NCBI GenBank assembly: GCA_963593765.1
Contig: CAVBBU010000023.1
Location: 1-22,921 of the forward strand
Direction: 5' to 3'
Length of the DNA stretch: 22,921 nt
From: CAVBBU01 sp963593765
GTDB taxonomy: Bacteria > Bacillota > Clostridia > Lachnospirales > Lachnospiraceae
Below the pieces are notes generated by a model. The model was not told the origin of the DNA. It saw only the letters and a list, made by a program, of their open reading frames with translations, and searched no databases. Below, in pieces: positions 1-8,819 of the stretch; within the stretch, counting starts at the first letter, position 1; the number at the start of each line of letters is the position of its first letter. The position numbers were made by a program, and so were the translations under genes.

Positions 1-63
1 TCCTAGGGTTGCTAGTGCAAAGGATGCTCTTTTAGCCCCTTTACATATGTCAAGTATGCTCAT
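1..63 (-). CDS. proA: Gamma-glutamyl phosphate reductase, N-terminal fragment (cut by window edge)
   Basis: Only the first 21 codons are present, reading MSILDICKGAKRASFALATL and onward out of the window. The start of ProA family proteins has this form: a short helix followed by a K-A-(S/K)-x-x-L-A-x-L pattern. ProA reduces gamma-glutamyl phosphate to glutamate-5-semialdehyde in proline synthesis, the step after ProB. The ATG overlaps the stop of the cyclo-ligase gene as ATGA, and a strong AAGGAGG lies four to five bases before it inside that gene, so translation is probably coupled. proB lies in the same run of genes, which supports the call. The fragment is too short to judge whether the rest of the gene is intact. 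Confidence 0.75.
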   Translation of the reverse strand, partial: MSILDICKGAKRASFALATLG

Positions 64-632
64 ACTACCTCCTTGTCATTTAAAATAAAGTCCATTCTTA
101 TATCATAGCTGCTGCTTTTAAATTCAAGCCCTGTTTGGTAGCTATATCCAACTCCAACTAGTATATTATCCTTCTTATCCTCAAAAAATCTATCATAATA
201 TCCCTTGCCATAGCCGATTCTTTTTTTATCCTTAGAATAGGCAGCCCCAGGCAAAAAAACAAGAGCATTAGTAGGAATTAATTTTTTGCAGGTTCTTTTT
301 GGCTCTAGTATGCCAAAGCTCCCAACCTCCAAATCCTCATAGGAATTAATTATATAAAAATCCATATATTCACCAAAAACTCTTGGCAGGGCTACTACTC
401 TTTTTTCTGATAAAAGTCCCTTTGTAGCATAGCTTATATCTGCCTCATTTTTAATAGATGAGTATGCACATATAGGTCTATCTATATATTCCTTTGCCAT
501 AGCTATAACCTTATCAGATATTATATGACTTAAATTATTAATGTCCTCTGATGGCATATTTTTTCTTATGCTTAGAATTTTCTTTCGGACTATGTCCTTA
601 TCTTCTATTTTTCCAAAATTATTTCTTTCCAA
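60..632 (-). CDS. 5-formyltetrahydrofolate cyclo-ligase (MTHFS family)
   Basis: A 190-residue protein, close to the usual family length. It is expected to convert 5-formyl-THF to 5,10-methenyl-THF with ATP in the cytoplasm, returning a stored folate to one-carbon metabolism. Visible marks are a basic N-terminal RKK segment, the VALPRV strand near residue 80, and the family motif RIGYGKGYYDRFF at about 138-150, which contributes to nucleotide and folate binding. The start is a TTG inside the end of the DUF896 gene (14-base overlap); GGGAG sits six bases before it, and no in-frame ATG lies before residue 26. The gene is placed between proB and proA, so a folate enzyme is embedded in a proline operon. 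Family assignment is strong; the physiological link to proline is inference only. Confidence 0.93.
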   Translation of the reverse strand: MERNNFGKIEDKDIVRKKILSIRKNMPSEDINNLSHIISDKVIAMAKEYIDRPICAYSSIKNEADISYATKGLLSEKRVVALPRVFGEYMDFYIINSYEDLEVGSFGILEPKRTCKKLIPTNALVFLPGAAYSKDKKRIGYGKGYYDRFFEDKKDNILVGVGYSYQTGLEFKSSSYDIRMDFILNDKEVV

Positions 633-831
633 ATTTTTCTCCCAGGTTTGTAATTGAACCGTCCTTTTCCTTAATGTCTATATTATTAAGATTTGCTCTA
701 AGGCTTTCCTTAACAGCTTTTACGTATTCCTTTTTTAGCTTAGCATATTCTTCCTTTTCTAAGTCAGAAAGGCCTTCCCCTTTAGATTTATGATATAGGG
801 TATTAATTCTTTCTACAAGCTCTTTTTCCAT
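619..831 (-). CDS. DUF896 (UPF0291, YnzC-like) small protein
   Basis: A 70-residue soluble protein rich in Lys and Glu. The N-terminal half (ERINTLYHKSKGEGLSDLEK followed by a helix ending near residue 45) fits the DUF896/YnzC helical-hairpin family: RIN-x-L-x-x-K-x-K, then a GL(S/T) turn, then an acidic helix. The molecular role of the family is not established. Its start overlaps the proB stop by one base as TAATG, and its end overlaps the cyclo-ligase start by 14 bases, so all three are probably made from one message with coupled translation. No membrane segment, signal peptide or cysteine is present. The C-terminal tail (IKEKDGSITNLGEKFGKK) is charged and may be disordered. Confidence 0.85.
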   Translation of the reverse strand: MEKELVERINTLYHKSKGEGLSDLEKEEYAKLKKEYVKAVKESLRANLNNIDIKEKDGSITNLGEKFGKK

Positions 832-1679
832 TAGTCCTCAGCCTCTCTTATATATATATTAAAATCAAAATCAGGATTATCATGTGCTAAAAATAATGTT
901 CCAACCTGCTTACCGCTAACTATGTCACCTATTATGCCCATGTTGGCACCATTAGCTATAACCATGTCTGCACCTATGTCTGTCGCTATCTGTGCCGCCT
1001 CAAGCTTAGTATGCATACCGCCTGTTCCTACTTTTGATGATGATGTAGACTTGCCCATATTCATAAGCTTATCATCTATAGCCGGAACTAAATCTATAAA
1101 CTTTGCATTTGAATTAGTATTTGGATCGTCCGAATACAGACCATCTATATCTGAAAGAAGAATTAAAAGGTCTGCACCTACAAGTGCCGAAACTATAGCG
1201 GATAGTCTGTCATTGTCACCGAAACGGATTTCGTAGGTTGATACTGTATCATTTTCATTTACTATAGGAACTACGCCTAGCTTAAGCAGCTCATCAAAGG
1301 TATTTTTTGCATTATTTCTTGATTCATCATCTGTGATAGTAAACTTTGTCATAAGTATCTGCGAGGTTGGTATATTATATTCGTTAAATATTCTTTGATA
1401 TACCATCATAAGCTTTGCCTGACCTACAGATGCATATGCCTGCTTTTTTGCAAGCGTATCTGGTTTCTTTTGGGCACCGAGTGCCTGTGCACCTGCCGCT
1501 ATAGCACCAGATGATACTAGGATAACGTCCTTACCCATACCACGAAGGTCAGCGATCTGTCTAACCATCTTTTCAATGGTACTAAGGTTAAGCTTGCTTG
1601 TTTCCTTGTGCGTTATAGATGATGAGCCAACCTTTATAACTATTCTTTTTTTGTCCTTAAGTATATCTCTGTTATTCAT
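831..1679 (-). CDS. proB: Glutamate 5-kinase, short form without PUA domain
   Basis: Phosphorylates L-glutamate with ATP to gamma-glutamyl phosphate, the first and usually feedback-controlled step of proline synthesis. The 282 residues cover an amino-acid kinase fold: KVGSS at 16-20 (ATP phosphate loop), a VLVSSGAIAAG-type stretch near 53-64, the central NENDTV substrate loop, FGDNDRLSA, then DIDGLY. The Escherichia coli enzyme is about 367 residues because it carries a C-terminal PUA domain; that domain is absent here, as in several clostridial ProB proteins. ATG is preceded by AGGAG. The gene follows the COG2509 oxidoreductase by 17 bases and overlaps the DUF896 gene by one base. proA follows two genes later, which completes the first two pathway steps. 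Confidence 0.96.
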   Translation of the reverse strand: MNNRDILKDKKRIVIKVGSSSITHKETSKLNLSTIEKMVRQIADLRGMGKDVILVSSGAIAAGAQALGAQKKPDTLAKKQAYASVGQAKLMMVYQRIFNEYNIPTSQILMTKFTITDDESRNNAKNTFDELLKLGVVPIVNENDTVSTYEIRFGDNDRLSAIVSALVGADLLILLSDIDGLYSDDPNTNSNAKFIDLVPAIDDKLMNMGKSTSSSKVGTGGMHTKLEAAQIATDIGADMVIANGANMGIIGDIVSGKQVGTLFLAHDNPDFDFNIYIREAED

Positions 1680-1696
1680 TTTTATCTCCTGTAATA

Positions 1697-3298
1697 TTAG
1701 AAAGAATCCTGCAAAGTATAGGTTGATATTATTTTATTTGCAATTCGTATTCCGTCCATAGCGGCACTTGTTATACCGCCGGCATATCCTGCGCCCTCAC
1801 CGCAAGGATATATACCCTTTATATTGCTTTGCAGGCTTTCATCTCTTGTAATTCTAACCGGTGACGATGTCCTTGTTTCAACTCCTGCAAGTATGGCATC
1901 GAAACGCCCAAAGCCATTTATTTTTTTATCAAACTCAGGCATAGCACCTATTATAGAGTCTGAAATAAAATTTGGCAAAGCCTCTCTTAGATTTGAAAAG
2001 GCTGTTTTACCCTTAAAGCATGGCTCTACATCGCCAAAGCTATTTGATAGCTTATTATTTATAAAGTCTCCGAGCAGCTGAACTGGGATTTTACCACTAG
2101 CTAGGTCATATGCCTTTTTTTCCATCTGTCTTTGAAACTTAATTCCTGCAAGCGGAGTGCTGTCATTAAAATCAGACGGATTAACAGTAACTATAATTGC
2201 ACTGTTTGCACTTTTTGAATTTCTTGCATGATAGCTCATGCCATTAATTGCCAGCATATTATTCTCAGTTGAGGCATTTACCACATAACCGCCCGGACAC
2301 ATACAAAAGGTATATACTCCTCTGCCTGTGGGGAGCGTGCTTGTTAGCTTATAGGATGCAGGGCTTAAAAATTCCGCTTCCTTTTTACCAAACTGACTTA
2401 TATCTATCATCTGCTGTGGATGTTCTATTCTAAGTCCGGCGGCAAATGCCTTTACTTCCATATATAGCTTTCTATCATATAGCTTATAAAAGGTATCTCT
2501 TGAGCTATGCCCTATGGCAAGTATAAGAACCTCTGTATCTACCGTACTGTTATCCGAGAGCTTTATACTACTTATATGATTATCATTATATATAATATCA
2601 TCAAGTCTGGTATTAAATTTTATCTTGCCGCCAAGCCTTATTATCTCTTTCCTTATAGCTGTAACTATATTTATAAGCATATCAGTTCCTATATGCGGCT
2701 TTTGCTCGTAAAGTATGCTGCTTTCTGCTCCAAAATTAACAAGCTCCTTTAATACAAGCCTGTTATAGCCCTCCTTATCCTTAACAAGTGTATTAAGCTT
2801 GCCATCGCTAAAGGTTCCTGCACCGCCCTCGCCAAAGGATACATTTGACTCTGTATCAAGTATGCCATTATTCCAAAAGCTAGTTACCTTTTCAAGCCTT
2901 TTTCTTGCCTCATCTCCTCTTTCTATAACAAGGGGCTTAAGACCAGCTCTTGCCATAAACAAAGCTGCAAACATTCCTGCAGGTCCAAAGCCTACTATAA
3001 CAGGTCTGTTTTTTAGCTTAATACTTCCGCTTATCGGGGGGACATAGGGAGCAGGGATATATTTACTTAGCTTTTTATTATTCCTGCACTTTTTTAAAAT
3101 AATATCCTCGTTTGGAGCATCAACATCTATCATGTAAGAATATTTGATAGCTTCCTTTTTTCTTGCATCTAAGGATCTGCGAATAATAGTAATATTTTCC
3201 AGGTTTATATTATCTGTTTTAAGTATATGTCTAATGCTATTAACTAAATCATCATCCATATGATGAATAGAAAGCTCTATAGGATTTATTCTAATCAT
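1697..3298 (-). CDS. FAD-dependent dehydrogenase, COG2509 family
   Basis: A 533-residue cytoplasmic flavoprotein of unknown substrate. The first 90 or so residues form a small alpha/beta N-terminal domain; the FAD-binding Rossmann motif GFGPAG is at 103-108, followed by VIERG at the end of strand 2. The family signature FGEGGAGTFSDGKL is at about 155-168. Near the C-terminus, GIYPCGEGAGYAGGITSAAM is the second FAD contact. ATG is preceded by GAGG and begins two bases after the stop of the neighbouring HI0933-type flavoprotein, so the two are probably co-translated. COG2509 proteins are widespread in Bacillota with no proven reaction. No signal peptide or iron-sulfur cysteine pattern is visible. 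Confidence 0.88.
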   Translation of the reverse strand: MIRINPIELSIHHMDDDLVNSIRHILKTDNINLENITIIRRSLDARKKEAIKYSYMIDVDAPNEDIILKKCRNNKKLSKYIPAPYVPPISGSIKLKNRPVIVGFGPAGMFAALFMARAGLKPLVIERGDEARKRLEKVTSFWNNGILDTESNVSFGEGGAGTFSDGKLNTLVKDKEGYNRLVLKELVNFGAESSILYEQKPHIGTDMLINIVTAIRKEIIRLGGKIKFNTRLDDIIYNDNHISSIKLSDNSTVDTEVLILAIGHSSRDTFYKLYDRKLYMEVKAFAAGLRIEHPQQMIDISQFGKKEAEFLSPASYKLTSTLPTGRGVYTFCMCPGGYVVNASTENNMLAINGMSYHARNSKSANSAIIVTVNPSDFNDSTPLAGIKFQRQMEKKAYDLASGKIPVQLLGDFINNKLSNSFGDVEPCFKGKTAFSNLREALPNFISDSIIGAMPEFDKKINGFGRFDAILAGVETRTSSPVRITRDESLQSNIKGIYPCGEGAGYAGGITSAAMDGIRIANKIISTYTLQDSF

Positions 3299-3300
3299 AT

Positions 3301-4530
3301 CTACCTCACGCAGCTAGAGCCGGCTATATATCCGCTAGTCCATGCCCACTGAAGATTATATCCGCCGCATTTGCCATCTATATCTATTATCTCACCTGCA
3401 AGGTAAAGGTCGGGATCTTTTTTAAGGCTCATAGTTTTATAATCTATCTCACTCGTTTTTGCTCCGCCTGTGCATACCTGTGCCTTATCATATCCTGCGG
3501 TTGATATTATATTAAGCTTAAGAGTCTCTAGTATATCTGATAATTTTTTAATATCTGCATCGCCAAGCTTATTAGCCTTAATATCCGGCTTGATATTTGC
3601 CATCTTAAGAAGTGCCATCCAAAGCTTTTTATTAATAAAGCCTATTCCAAGCTCGGCTGATGTAATGTCACCTAGCTTATTAATTCTATTTTTAATAAGC
3701 TTATATATATCAGCTATATCGCTTGCAAAATTAATAATAGCATATATTTTTTTATTAGCATCTAATGCTCTTGATGCATATCTGCTTACCTGAAATGCCG
3801 GTATTCCCGATATGCCATAGTCTGTTAGCTGCAACTCTCCTTTGTCACTAGCAAGAAGCCCTTCTTTGGAATATATAGAAAGCTTAGCCTTAACTCTAAC
3901 TCCGCTAACAGCTTTAAAAAATGCCTTATTATCACAATATAATGCACATAGTGCAGGAAGCGGCTTATTTATAATAACTCCAAGACTCCTTAAAAGCTCA
4001 TATCCGCTTCCATCTGATCCTGTTATGGGCACAGCCCTAGAGCCTGTAGCTATAATTAGCTTATCTGCATTAAAATCCTTAATGCTTGTTTTAATTATAA
4101 AATGCTCCTTTTTGCAAATAGACTTAATCCTACAATTAGTAATTATATTAATATTTAAATGCTCGCATTTTATTCTAAGTGCATCGAGGACTGCAGATGC
4201 CTGCTCTGACCTTGGATATACATATCCATCCTTAATGTAGCTAAGTATTCCAAGTTCATGTTCAAAAAAATCAATAGTTTTTCTCTCATCAAATAAGTCT
4301 ATAGCCTTCATGGCAAATGAATCAGCAGCTGCATGGTAGCAAGCTGGTGTTAAAAATGTATTAGTAAAATTACATCTGCCATTACCTGTTTGAAGTATCT
4401 TTTTTCCTACTCGGTCATTATGCTCTAATATAGTTATATTTATACTGTCAGAATTTTTATTAATAGCAGCAGAAATAGCAGCCATAAGACCGGCTGCTCC
4501 TCCACCTATTATAACTATATTTTTATCCAT
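3301..4530 (-). CDS. HI0933/YhiN-family flavoprotein (COG2081), possible rRNA dihydrouridine synthase homologue
   Basis: A 409-residue NAD(P)/FAD-dependent oxidoreductase. GGGAAG at 9-14 is the dinucleotide-binding loop, and TGNGRCNFTN at about 48-57 is the family hallmark. The C-terminal CGGYNLQWAWTSGYIAG is the second conserved FAD block. The family has been annotated as BaiN or aminoacetone oxidase. As I recall, E. coli YhiN was reported as a 23S rRNA dihydrouridine synthase (RdsA); carrying that over to this gene is inference. I start at the ATG at 4530, which has AGGA six bases upstream. An in-frame TTG at 4545 would add five residues but has a worse site and directly abuts the previous stop. 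The gene sits between the flippase and the COG2509 flavoprotein. Confidence 0.88.
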   Translation of the reverse strand: MDKNIVIIGGGAAGLMAAISAAINKNSDSINITILEHNDRVGKKILQTGNGRCNFTNTFLTPACYHAAADSFAMKAIDLFDERKTIDFFEHELGILSYIKDGYVYPRSEQASAVLDALRIKCEHLNINIITNCRIKSICKKEHFIIKTSIKDFNADKLIIATGSRAVPITGSDGSGYELLRSLGVIINKPLPALCALYCDNKAFFKAVSGVRVKAKLSIYSKEGLLASDKGELQLTDYGISGIPAFQVSRYASRALDANKKIYAIINFASDIADIYKLIKNRINKLGDITSAELGIGFINKKLWMALLKMANIKPDIKANKLGDADIKKLSDILETLKLNIISTAGYDKAQVCTGGAKTSEIDYKTMSLKKDPDLYLAGEIIDIDGKCGGYNLQWAWTSGYIAGSSCVR

Positions 4531-4545
4531 AATTATTCCTACCAA

Positions 4546-6159
4546 CTATAATAATTTTAGCTTTCTTGCAACAAGAACTATGCTTCTGCCCTTTGGAAAG
4601 CCCTTTAATTCTATCTCACTTATTCCGCCAAGCTTAATTAAAAGTGCTGCATATATAATTACAGCTATAGCACCCGGAATAAGTGTAAGAATAAGGCTGC
4701 TTCTTGTAATAAAGCCTAGTCCCTTATAAGCAGCAAAACAGAAAACTCCCATAATTACTGCACATATACCTGGGATAATGTAAGTCTGTCTAAGCTCCTG
4801 CTTGTAATTAAGATATTTTCTAATCGCCAATGCATTTAATATACACATACATATAGCAAATATCATATCTGCAAGAACGAGTGCATATATTCCATTTGGA
4901 ATTATCATAAGTAGTAGAACCAAAAGTATTAAATGTATAACGAGTGATACTGCTGCATGTCTAACCGGAATCCTCATATGATTAATTCCCTGTAATATGG
5001 CATTACTTACAGTAGATAATGAATAAAAGATAACAGCCGCAGCACCTATATGAAGCATAGTTACTGCCTCTCCACTGCTTCTAAAAAGCAGCATAAGTAT
5101 AGGCGATGCAAGTATAGCAAGACCTATGGCAGCAGGAATAGCAATTATCATAGAAAATCTTATAGAGGTAGAAACATTTTTAACTACCTGTCCTTTGTTT
5201 CTTGCTGCAGTTGCATGTGAAAGTGCCGGTATAAGTGATGATGAAAGTGCATTTGCCATAGCAACTGGGATATTAATTAAAAGCTTATATTTGGTTGAAT
5301 ATATTCCTAGTCCTATTGCAGCCGCATCCTCTGCATCTGCATTTGCCATAAACTGTCCAAATACTGTTGTATCAAGTATACCGCTTATATTATAAACTGC
5401 TGTCGAAAGAATAACCGGAAGAACAGTTATAATAAGCAGCTTTGTTATCTCTATATAGCTAAGCTCATTTTGAGCTTGATCTGATTTCTTATTTTTATAA
5501 TCCAGTACAAAAAATAAAATAAGCAGGCAAAGTGCAGCCAGTGCTCCTGCACCTGTTCCTATAGTTCCGCCGGCAGCTCCAAGTGCATATGCCTTTCTTC
5601 CGGTAGAAAGCTTCATTAAAAATACAGCAGCTCCTACGCTAACGAGTGCATTGACCACTTGCTCAAATATCTGGGAAATGGCAGTAGGAACCATAGTTGA
5701 TCTGCCCTGATAATATCCTCTGAAAACTCCAAGATATGCCATTATCCAAACAGTAGGTGCAAGACTTTTTATGGCATACTTTGCAAATGCCATTTTAAAT
5801 ACAGTAGATGCAAGAAGGTCTGCACCAAACCACAACAGTGCAAAGCCTAAAAATCCAACTACTGTAGCATAAAACATAGCTGCAATAAATATTTTTCTTA
5901 CACTGCTAAAGCCTGCATCAGTAATTCTACTAGATACAAGCTTACTAACTGCAAGCGGAAGGCTGTAAGAGGATACAAGCAAAACTATAGTATATATATT
6001 ATATGCCGCACTGTAGTAGCCATTGCCTACGTCACCTATAATATGGGTAAGCGGAATCCTGTATACCATTCCTATAATGCGAACTATAATACCTGCTATA
6101 GCCAGTATACTTCCCTGCAGCAAAAAGTTATTGGTTCGTTTTGTTTCCTTCTGCGTCAT
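4546..6159 (-). CDS. Polysaccharide/lipid flippase of the SpoVB/MurJ (MOP) superfamily
   Basis: A polytopic membrane protein of 537 residues with a dozen or more hydrophobic segments along its length and short basic loops. The N-terminus (NNFLLQGSILAIAGIIVRII, then GMVYRIPLTHIIGDVGNGYY) matches the COG2244 oligosaccharide-flippase group that includes SpoVB and YtgP/MurJ-type proteins. Members flip lipid-linked sugar precursors such as lipid II across the cytoplasmic membrane. Sequence alone cannot decide between a peptidoglycan and a polysaccharide substrate. I use the ATG at 6159, preceded by CGGAG; a TTG at 6177 would extend the protein by six residues but lacks a good binding site. The start lies 32 bases inside the DUF3048 gene end, so coupling is likely. 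The DUF3048 neighbour is also an envelope protein. Confidence 0.85.
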   Translation of the reverse strand: MTQKETKRTNNFLLQGSILAIAGIIVRIIGMVYRIPLTHIIGDVGNGYYSAAYNIYTIVLLVSSYSLPLAVSKLVSSRITDAGFSSVRKIFIAAMFYATVVGFLGFALLWFGADLLASTVFKMAFAKYAIKSLAPTVWIMAYLGVFRGYYQGRSTMVPTAISQIFEQVVNALVSVGAAVFLMKLSTGRKAYALGAAGGTIGTGAGALAALCLLILFFVLDYKNKKSDQAQNELSYIEITKLLIITVLPVILSTAVYNISGILDTTVFGQFMANADAEDAAAIGLGIYSTKYKLLINIPVAMANALSSSLIPALSHATAARNKGQVVKNVSTSIRFSMIIAIPAAIGLAILASPILMLLFRSSGEAVTMLHIGAAAVIFYSLSTVSNAILQGINHMRIPVRHAAVSLVIHLILLVLLLMIIPNGIYALVLADMIFAICMCILNALAIRKYLNYKQELRQTYIIPGICAVIMGVFCFAAYKGLGFITRSSLILTLIPGAIAVIIYAALLIKLGGISEIELKGFPKGRSIVLVARKLKLL

Positions 6160-7264
6160 ATATCTCCGTATCAGCAAACCTAGCAGAATTAATTATACAT
6201 ATCCAGGTTTTGCCTGTGTTTAATTTTATTTCGCTTCCATCATTATAATAATAATGTGTTACGCCAAACTCTCCATCCTTTTTTGCCTTAATTGGAGAAC
6301 ATTTACCTTCACTTATAAAATATCCATATGTTTCTTCATGTACATTAATATTAAGATAATCCGTAGTTGCATAATGACCTGTTGGTGAGTATTGGAAAAT
6401 TATATTCTTAACTGCTATCTGCCCCTCATCTCCCATGTGCTTATCGTTATATTGATATCTGTAATATAAGCCATCGCTCTCATTATATTCAAACCAAGGC
6501 TCATTATATGGATAACCTGGAACTGCCTTTGCAGCCGAAAAGCCGTCCTCTGGGGCTGCATCATTAGATGGCTTATTAAATATGAAATGCCCCTCGTAGT
6601 CACTTGAATATTCGGTTTCATATCCAAGCTCCTTTATAATATTATTTAATCGCTCTCCTGATGTATATGCATTATGCGGAGCCTTTTTGTCCTTGCTTCT
6701 ATAAAATGCCTTTCCGCCTGTTCCTTCGATACCGTTTATATTATCAACATTTTTTAGATATGGCAGGGCAAATGTAGACTGTCCATAATGTGCATATATT
6801 GCATCCCACTCTCTGGCAAAATATGTATAGTAGGTTCTGCAGCTTCTAACCGAGCCTATCCTTTCAAGGTCATCATAGTCCTCAAATATAGCCATATATC
6901 TAACCATAACTCCCTCTACAGGAGCCTCGTATACTACGCCTGCTCTGTTAATTCCATATTGAGGAAGTGCCTGCTTATCGTTACTCATCATAACGGCAAC
7001 CGGTCTTCTGTTCGCCTTAGAAACATCGACCATCTCACCTGTTAGGTAGGATCTTATCTTGCCATCTATCTCTACTCTTTCATCCGGCAAGTCCTCCTTA
7101 GCTTCAGTTTCATCCTCTATAACTATAGGTGCTTTTGTTGTTTCGAGCATAGTTTCTTCTGTGCTTTCTTCGCTCTTATTTTTTGTGCCACAGCAAGTAA
7201 AGCTAACTACAAGAAAAATAGCAATAATTGGAAGTATAATTATATATGGCTTTTTTCTTATCAT
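6128..7264 (-). CDS. DUF3048 (YerB-like) lipoprotein
   Basis: A 378-residue exported protein of unknown function. Residues 3-23 form a basic then hydrophobic signal segment ending in SFTCCG, a non-canonical lipobox with cysteine at 24 or 25, followed by a Ser/Thr/Glu-rich linker to about residue 65. The DUF3048 body starts at LTGEMVD with RPVAVMMSNDKQALPQYGIN, and contains RIGSVRSCRTYY and HYGQS, which are typical of YerB. The C-terminal part from about residue 265 corresponds to the DUF3048 C-terminal domain. ATG overlaps the ybeY stop as ATGA with AGGGGG nine bases upstream. The next gene overlaps its 3' end. Surface location is inferred from the signal; the lipidation site is uncertain because the residues before the cysteines are unusual. 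Confidence 0.85.
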   Translation of the reverse strand: MIRKKPYIIILPIIAIFLVVSFTCCGTKNKSEESTEETMLETTKAPIVIEDETEAKEDLPDERVEIDGKIRSYLTGEMVDVSKANRRPVAVMMSNDKQALPQYGINRAGVVYEAPVEGVMVRYMAIFEDYDDLERIGSVRSCRTYYTYFAREWDAIYAHYGQSTFALPYLKNVDNINGIEGTGGKAFYRSKDKKAPHNAYTSGERLNNIIKELGYETEYSSDYEGHFIFNKPSNDAAPEDGFSAAKAVPGYPYNEPWFEYNESDGLYYRYQYNDKHMGDEGQIAVKNIIFQYSPTGHYATTDYLNINVHEETYGYFISEGKCSPIKAKKDGEFGVTHYYYNDGSEIKLNTGKTWICIINSARFADTEIYDAEGNKTNQ

Positions 7265-7755
7265 CTGGTAATTCCCCCTATATCAAGTATATGTCTTTGC
7301 TTTGCTTCCATGGCTTCTCTTTCCTTATCATCTATATGGTCATATCCAAAAAGATGGAGCATGCTGTGAACTACTAAAAATGCTAATTCTCTTTTTTTAC
7401 TGTGCCCGTATTTTTCTGCCTGACTTATTATCTTGTCTACGCTTAATACTATATCGCCAAGCATAAGCTCTCCGGTTTCGGGATTGAAATAATCATCCTG
7501 TTTTTCAAAGCCCTTAAAGCATGATGGCTTTTTATAGGTGCAAAGTGGAAATGAAAGCACATCCGTAGGCTTATCGATATTTCTAAATTCTTTATTTATC
7601 TTTTTTATTTTGCTATTACTTGTTAGTGTAACTGATACCTCTATCTCGTAGGGGCAGTTTTCCTCTCTTGCGGTAAGCTCTACTGCCTCTTTGATTATTT
7701 TTTTATATGCTATATTCAGCTTTTTTTTGGTATCAACTGCATATTCTATAGTCAT
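7261..7755 (-). CDS. ybeY: YbeY endoribonuclease / rRNA maturation factor
   Basis: Metal-dependent single-strand endoribonuclease involved in 16S rRNA 3' end maturation and ribosome quality control. The zinc site HxxxHxxxxxH is clear as HSMLHLFGYDH, with ligands H130, H134 and H140. FRNIDKPTDVLSFP at 57-70 and LGDIVLS at 99-105 are the other conserved family blocks. Length (164) is normal. ATG is preceded by AGAGGA and lies two bases after the phoH stop; this phoH-ybeY pair is found across most bacteria. In many Bacillota era and recO follow nearby; here era and recO are about 13 kb away on the opposite strand, so the usual cluster is split. Confidence 0.95.
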   Translation of the reverse strand: MTIEYAVDTKKKLNIAYKKIIKEAVELTAREENCPYEIEVSVTLTSNSKIKKINKEFRNIDKPTDVLSFPLCTYKKPSCFKGFEKQDDYFNPETGELMLGDIVLSVDKIISQAEKYGHSKKRELAFLVVHSMLHLFGYDHIDDKEREAMEAKQRHILDIGGITR

Positions 7756-7757
7756 AG

Positions 7758-8759
7758 CTATCCTCTTTTTACAAAATACTTTTTGCTTTTTTGTCTTGTA
7801 GCAGCTTTCTTTTCGTATTTTTCATATGCCTCAACTATCTTTTGAACTAGCGGATGTCTAACCACGTCCTTACTTGTTAGTCTTGCAAAGCCTATGTCAT
7901 CTATATCCTTAAGTACATTAAGTGCTATGTCTAGTCCCGATACAGCACCAGCTGGAAGATCCTTTTGAGTTCTATCGCCTGTGATAACAACCTTAGATCC
8001 AAAGCCTATTCTAGTTAAAAACATCTTTATCTGAGCAGGCGTAGTATTTTGTGCCTCATCAAGTATTATAAATGCATTGTCTAGTGTTCTACCTCTCATA
8101 TATGCAAGAGGTGCAACCTCTATAAGTCCCTTTTCAGAATTATGCAAATAGCTTTCAGCTCCCATTATCTGATACAGGGCATCGTATAGAGGTCTTAGGT
8201 ATGGATCTATCTTACTTTGCAGATCGCCCGGAAGAAAGCCTAGCTTTTCGCCTGCTTCTATGGCAGGCCTTGTAAGTATAATTCTACTTACCTCGCCTTC
8301 CTTAAATGCTTGAACAGCCATAGCCATAGCAAGGTAGGTCTTTCCAGTTCCTGCAGGACCAAGTCCAAAGACTATCATCTTTTGCCTTATCAGATCTACG
8401 TATTGCTTTTGACCTAGAGTTTTTGGTTTTACTGGCTTGCCTGTAATCGTTCTGCATACTATGTCGCTATCTATCTCAAGTATCTTGTCCTCGCCCTCAT
8501 TAAATGCAAGTGAAAGTATATAATCTATGTTTTGCTCTGTTATGGTATTTCCTCTTTTTGAAAGCTCGATTAAGCTATTAAAAACAGAGCATGCCTTAGA
8601 AACATTTTCTTCGTCGCCTATGATTTTTATCTCGCCGTCTCTTTCTATTATATTAACAGATAGAGTTCGCTCGATTTTTTTTACATATATATCTAGGCCA
8701 CCGCATACATTCTTTTCATGCTCTATAGGTATGTCGATTATGCTCTCGATAGTGCTCAT
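7758..8759 (-). CDS. PhoH family ATPase (YbeZ/PhoL type)
   Basis: A 333-residue cytoplasmic ATPase thought to work with YbeY in rRNA processing, probably as an RNA-acting P-loop protein. An N-terminal domain of about 110 residues precedes the PhoH core. Walker A is GPAGTGKT at 134-141, the ILTRPAIEAGEKLGFLPGDL block follows at 160-180, and Walker B with DEAQN is at 230-238, with TGDRTQKDLP as the sensor-like segment. ATG has AAGGAG eight bases upstream. The gene opens the long minus-strand run and directly precedes ybeY. No good sigma-A promoter is visible in the 60 bases before it, so transcription may come through or from the folded RNA region upstream. Confidence 0.94.
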   Translation of the reverse strand: MSTIESIIDIPIEHEKNVCGGLDIYVKKIERTLSVNIIERDGEIKIIGDEENVSKACSVFNSLIELSKRGNTITEQNIDYILSLAFNEGEDKILEIDSDIVCRTITGKPVKPKTLGQKQYVDLIRQKMIVFGLGPAGTGKTYLAMAMAVQAFKEGEVSRIILTRPAIEAGEKLGFLPGDLQSKIDPYLRPLYDALYQIMGAESYLHNSEKGLIEVAPLAYMRGRTLDNAFIILDEAQNTTPAQIKMFLTRIGFGSKVVITGDRTQKDLPAGAVSGLDIALNVLKDIDDIGFARLTSKDVVRHPLVQKIVEAYEKYEKKAATRQKSKKYFVKRG

Positions 8760-8819
8760 TCAAATGCTCCTTTTGTGTTAATACATATTCTTTTTGTGAC
8801 TTTGCATATATCTGTTTTT

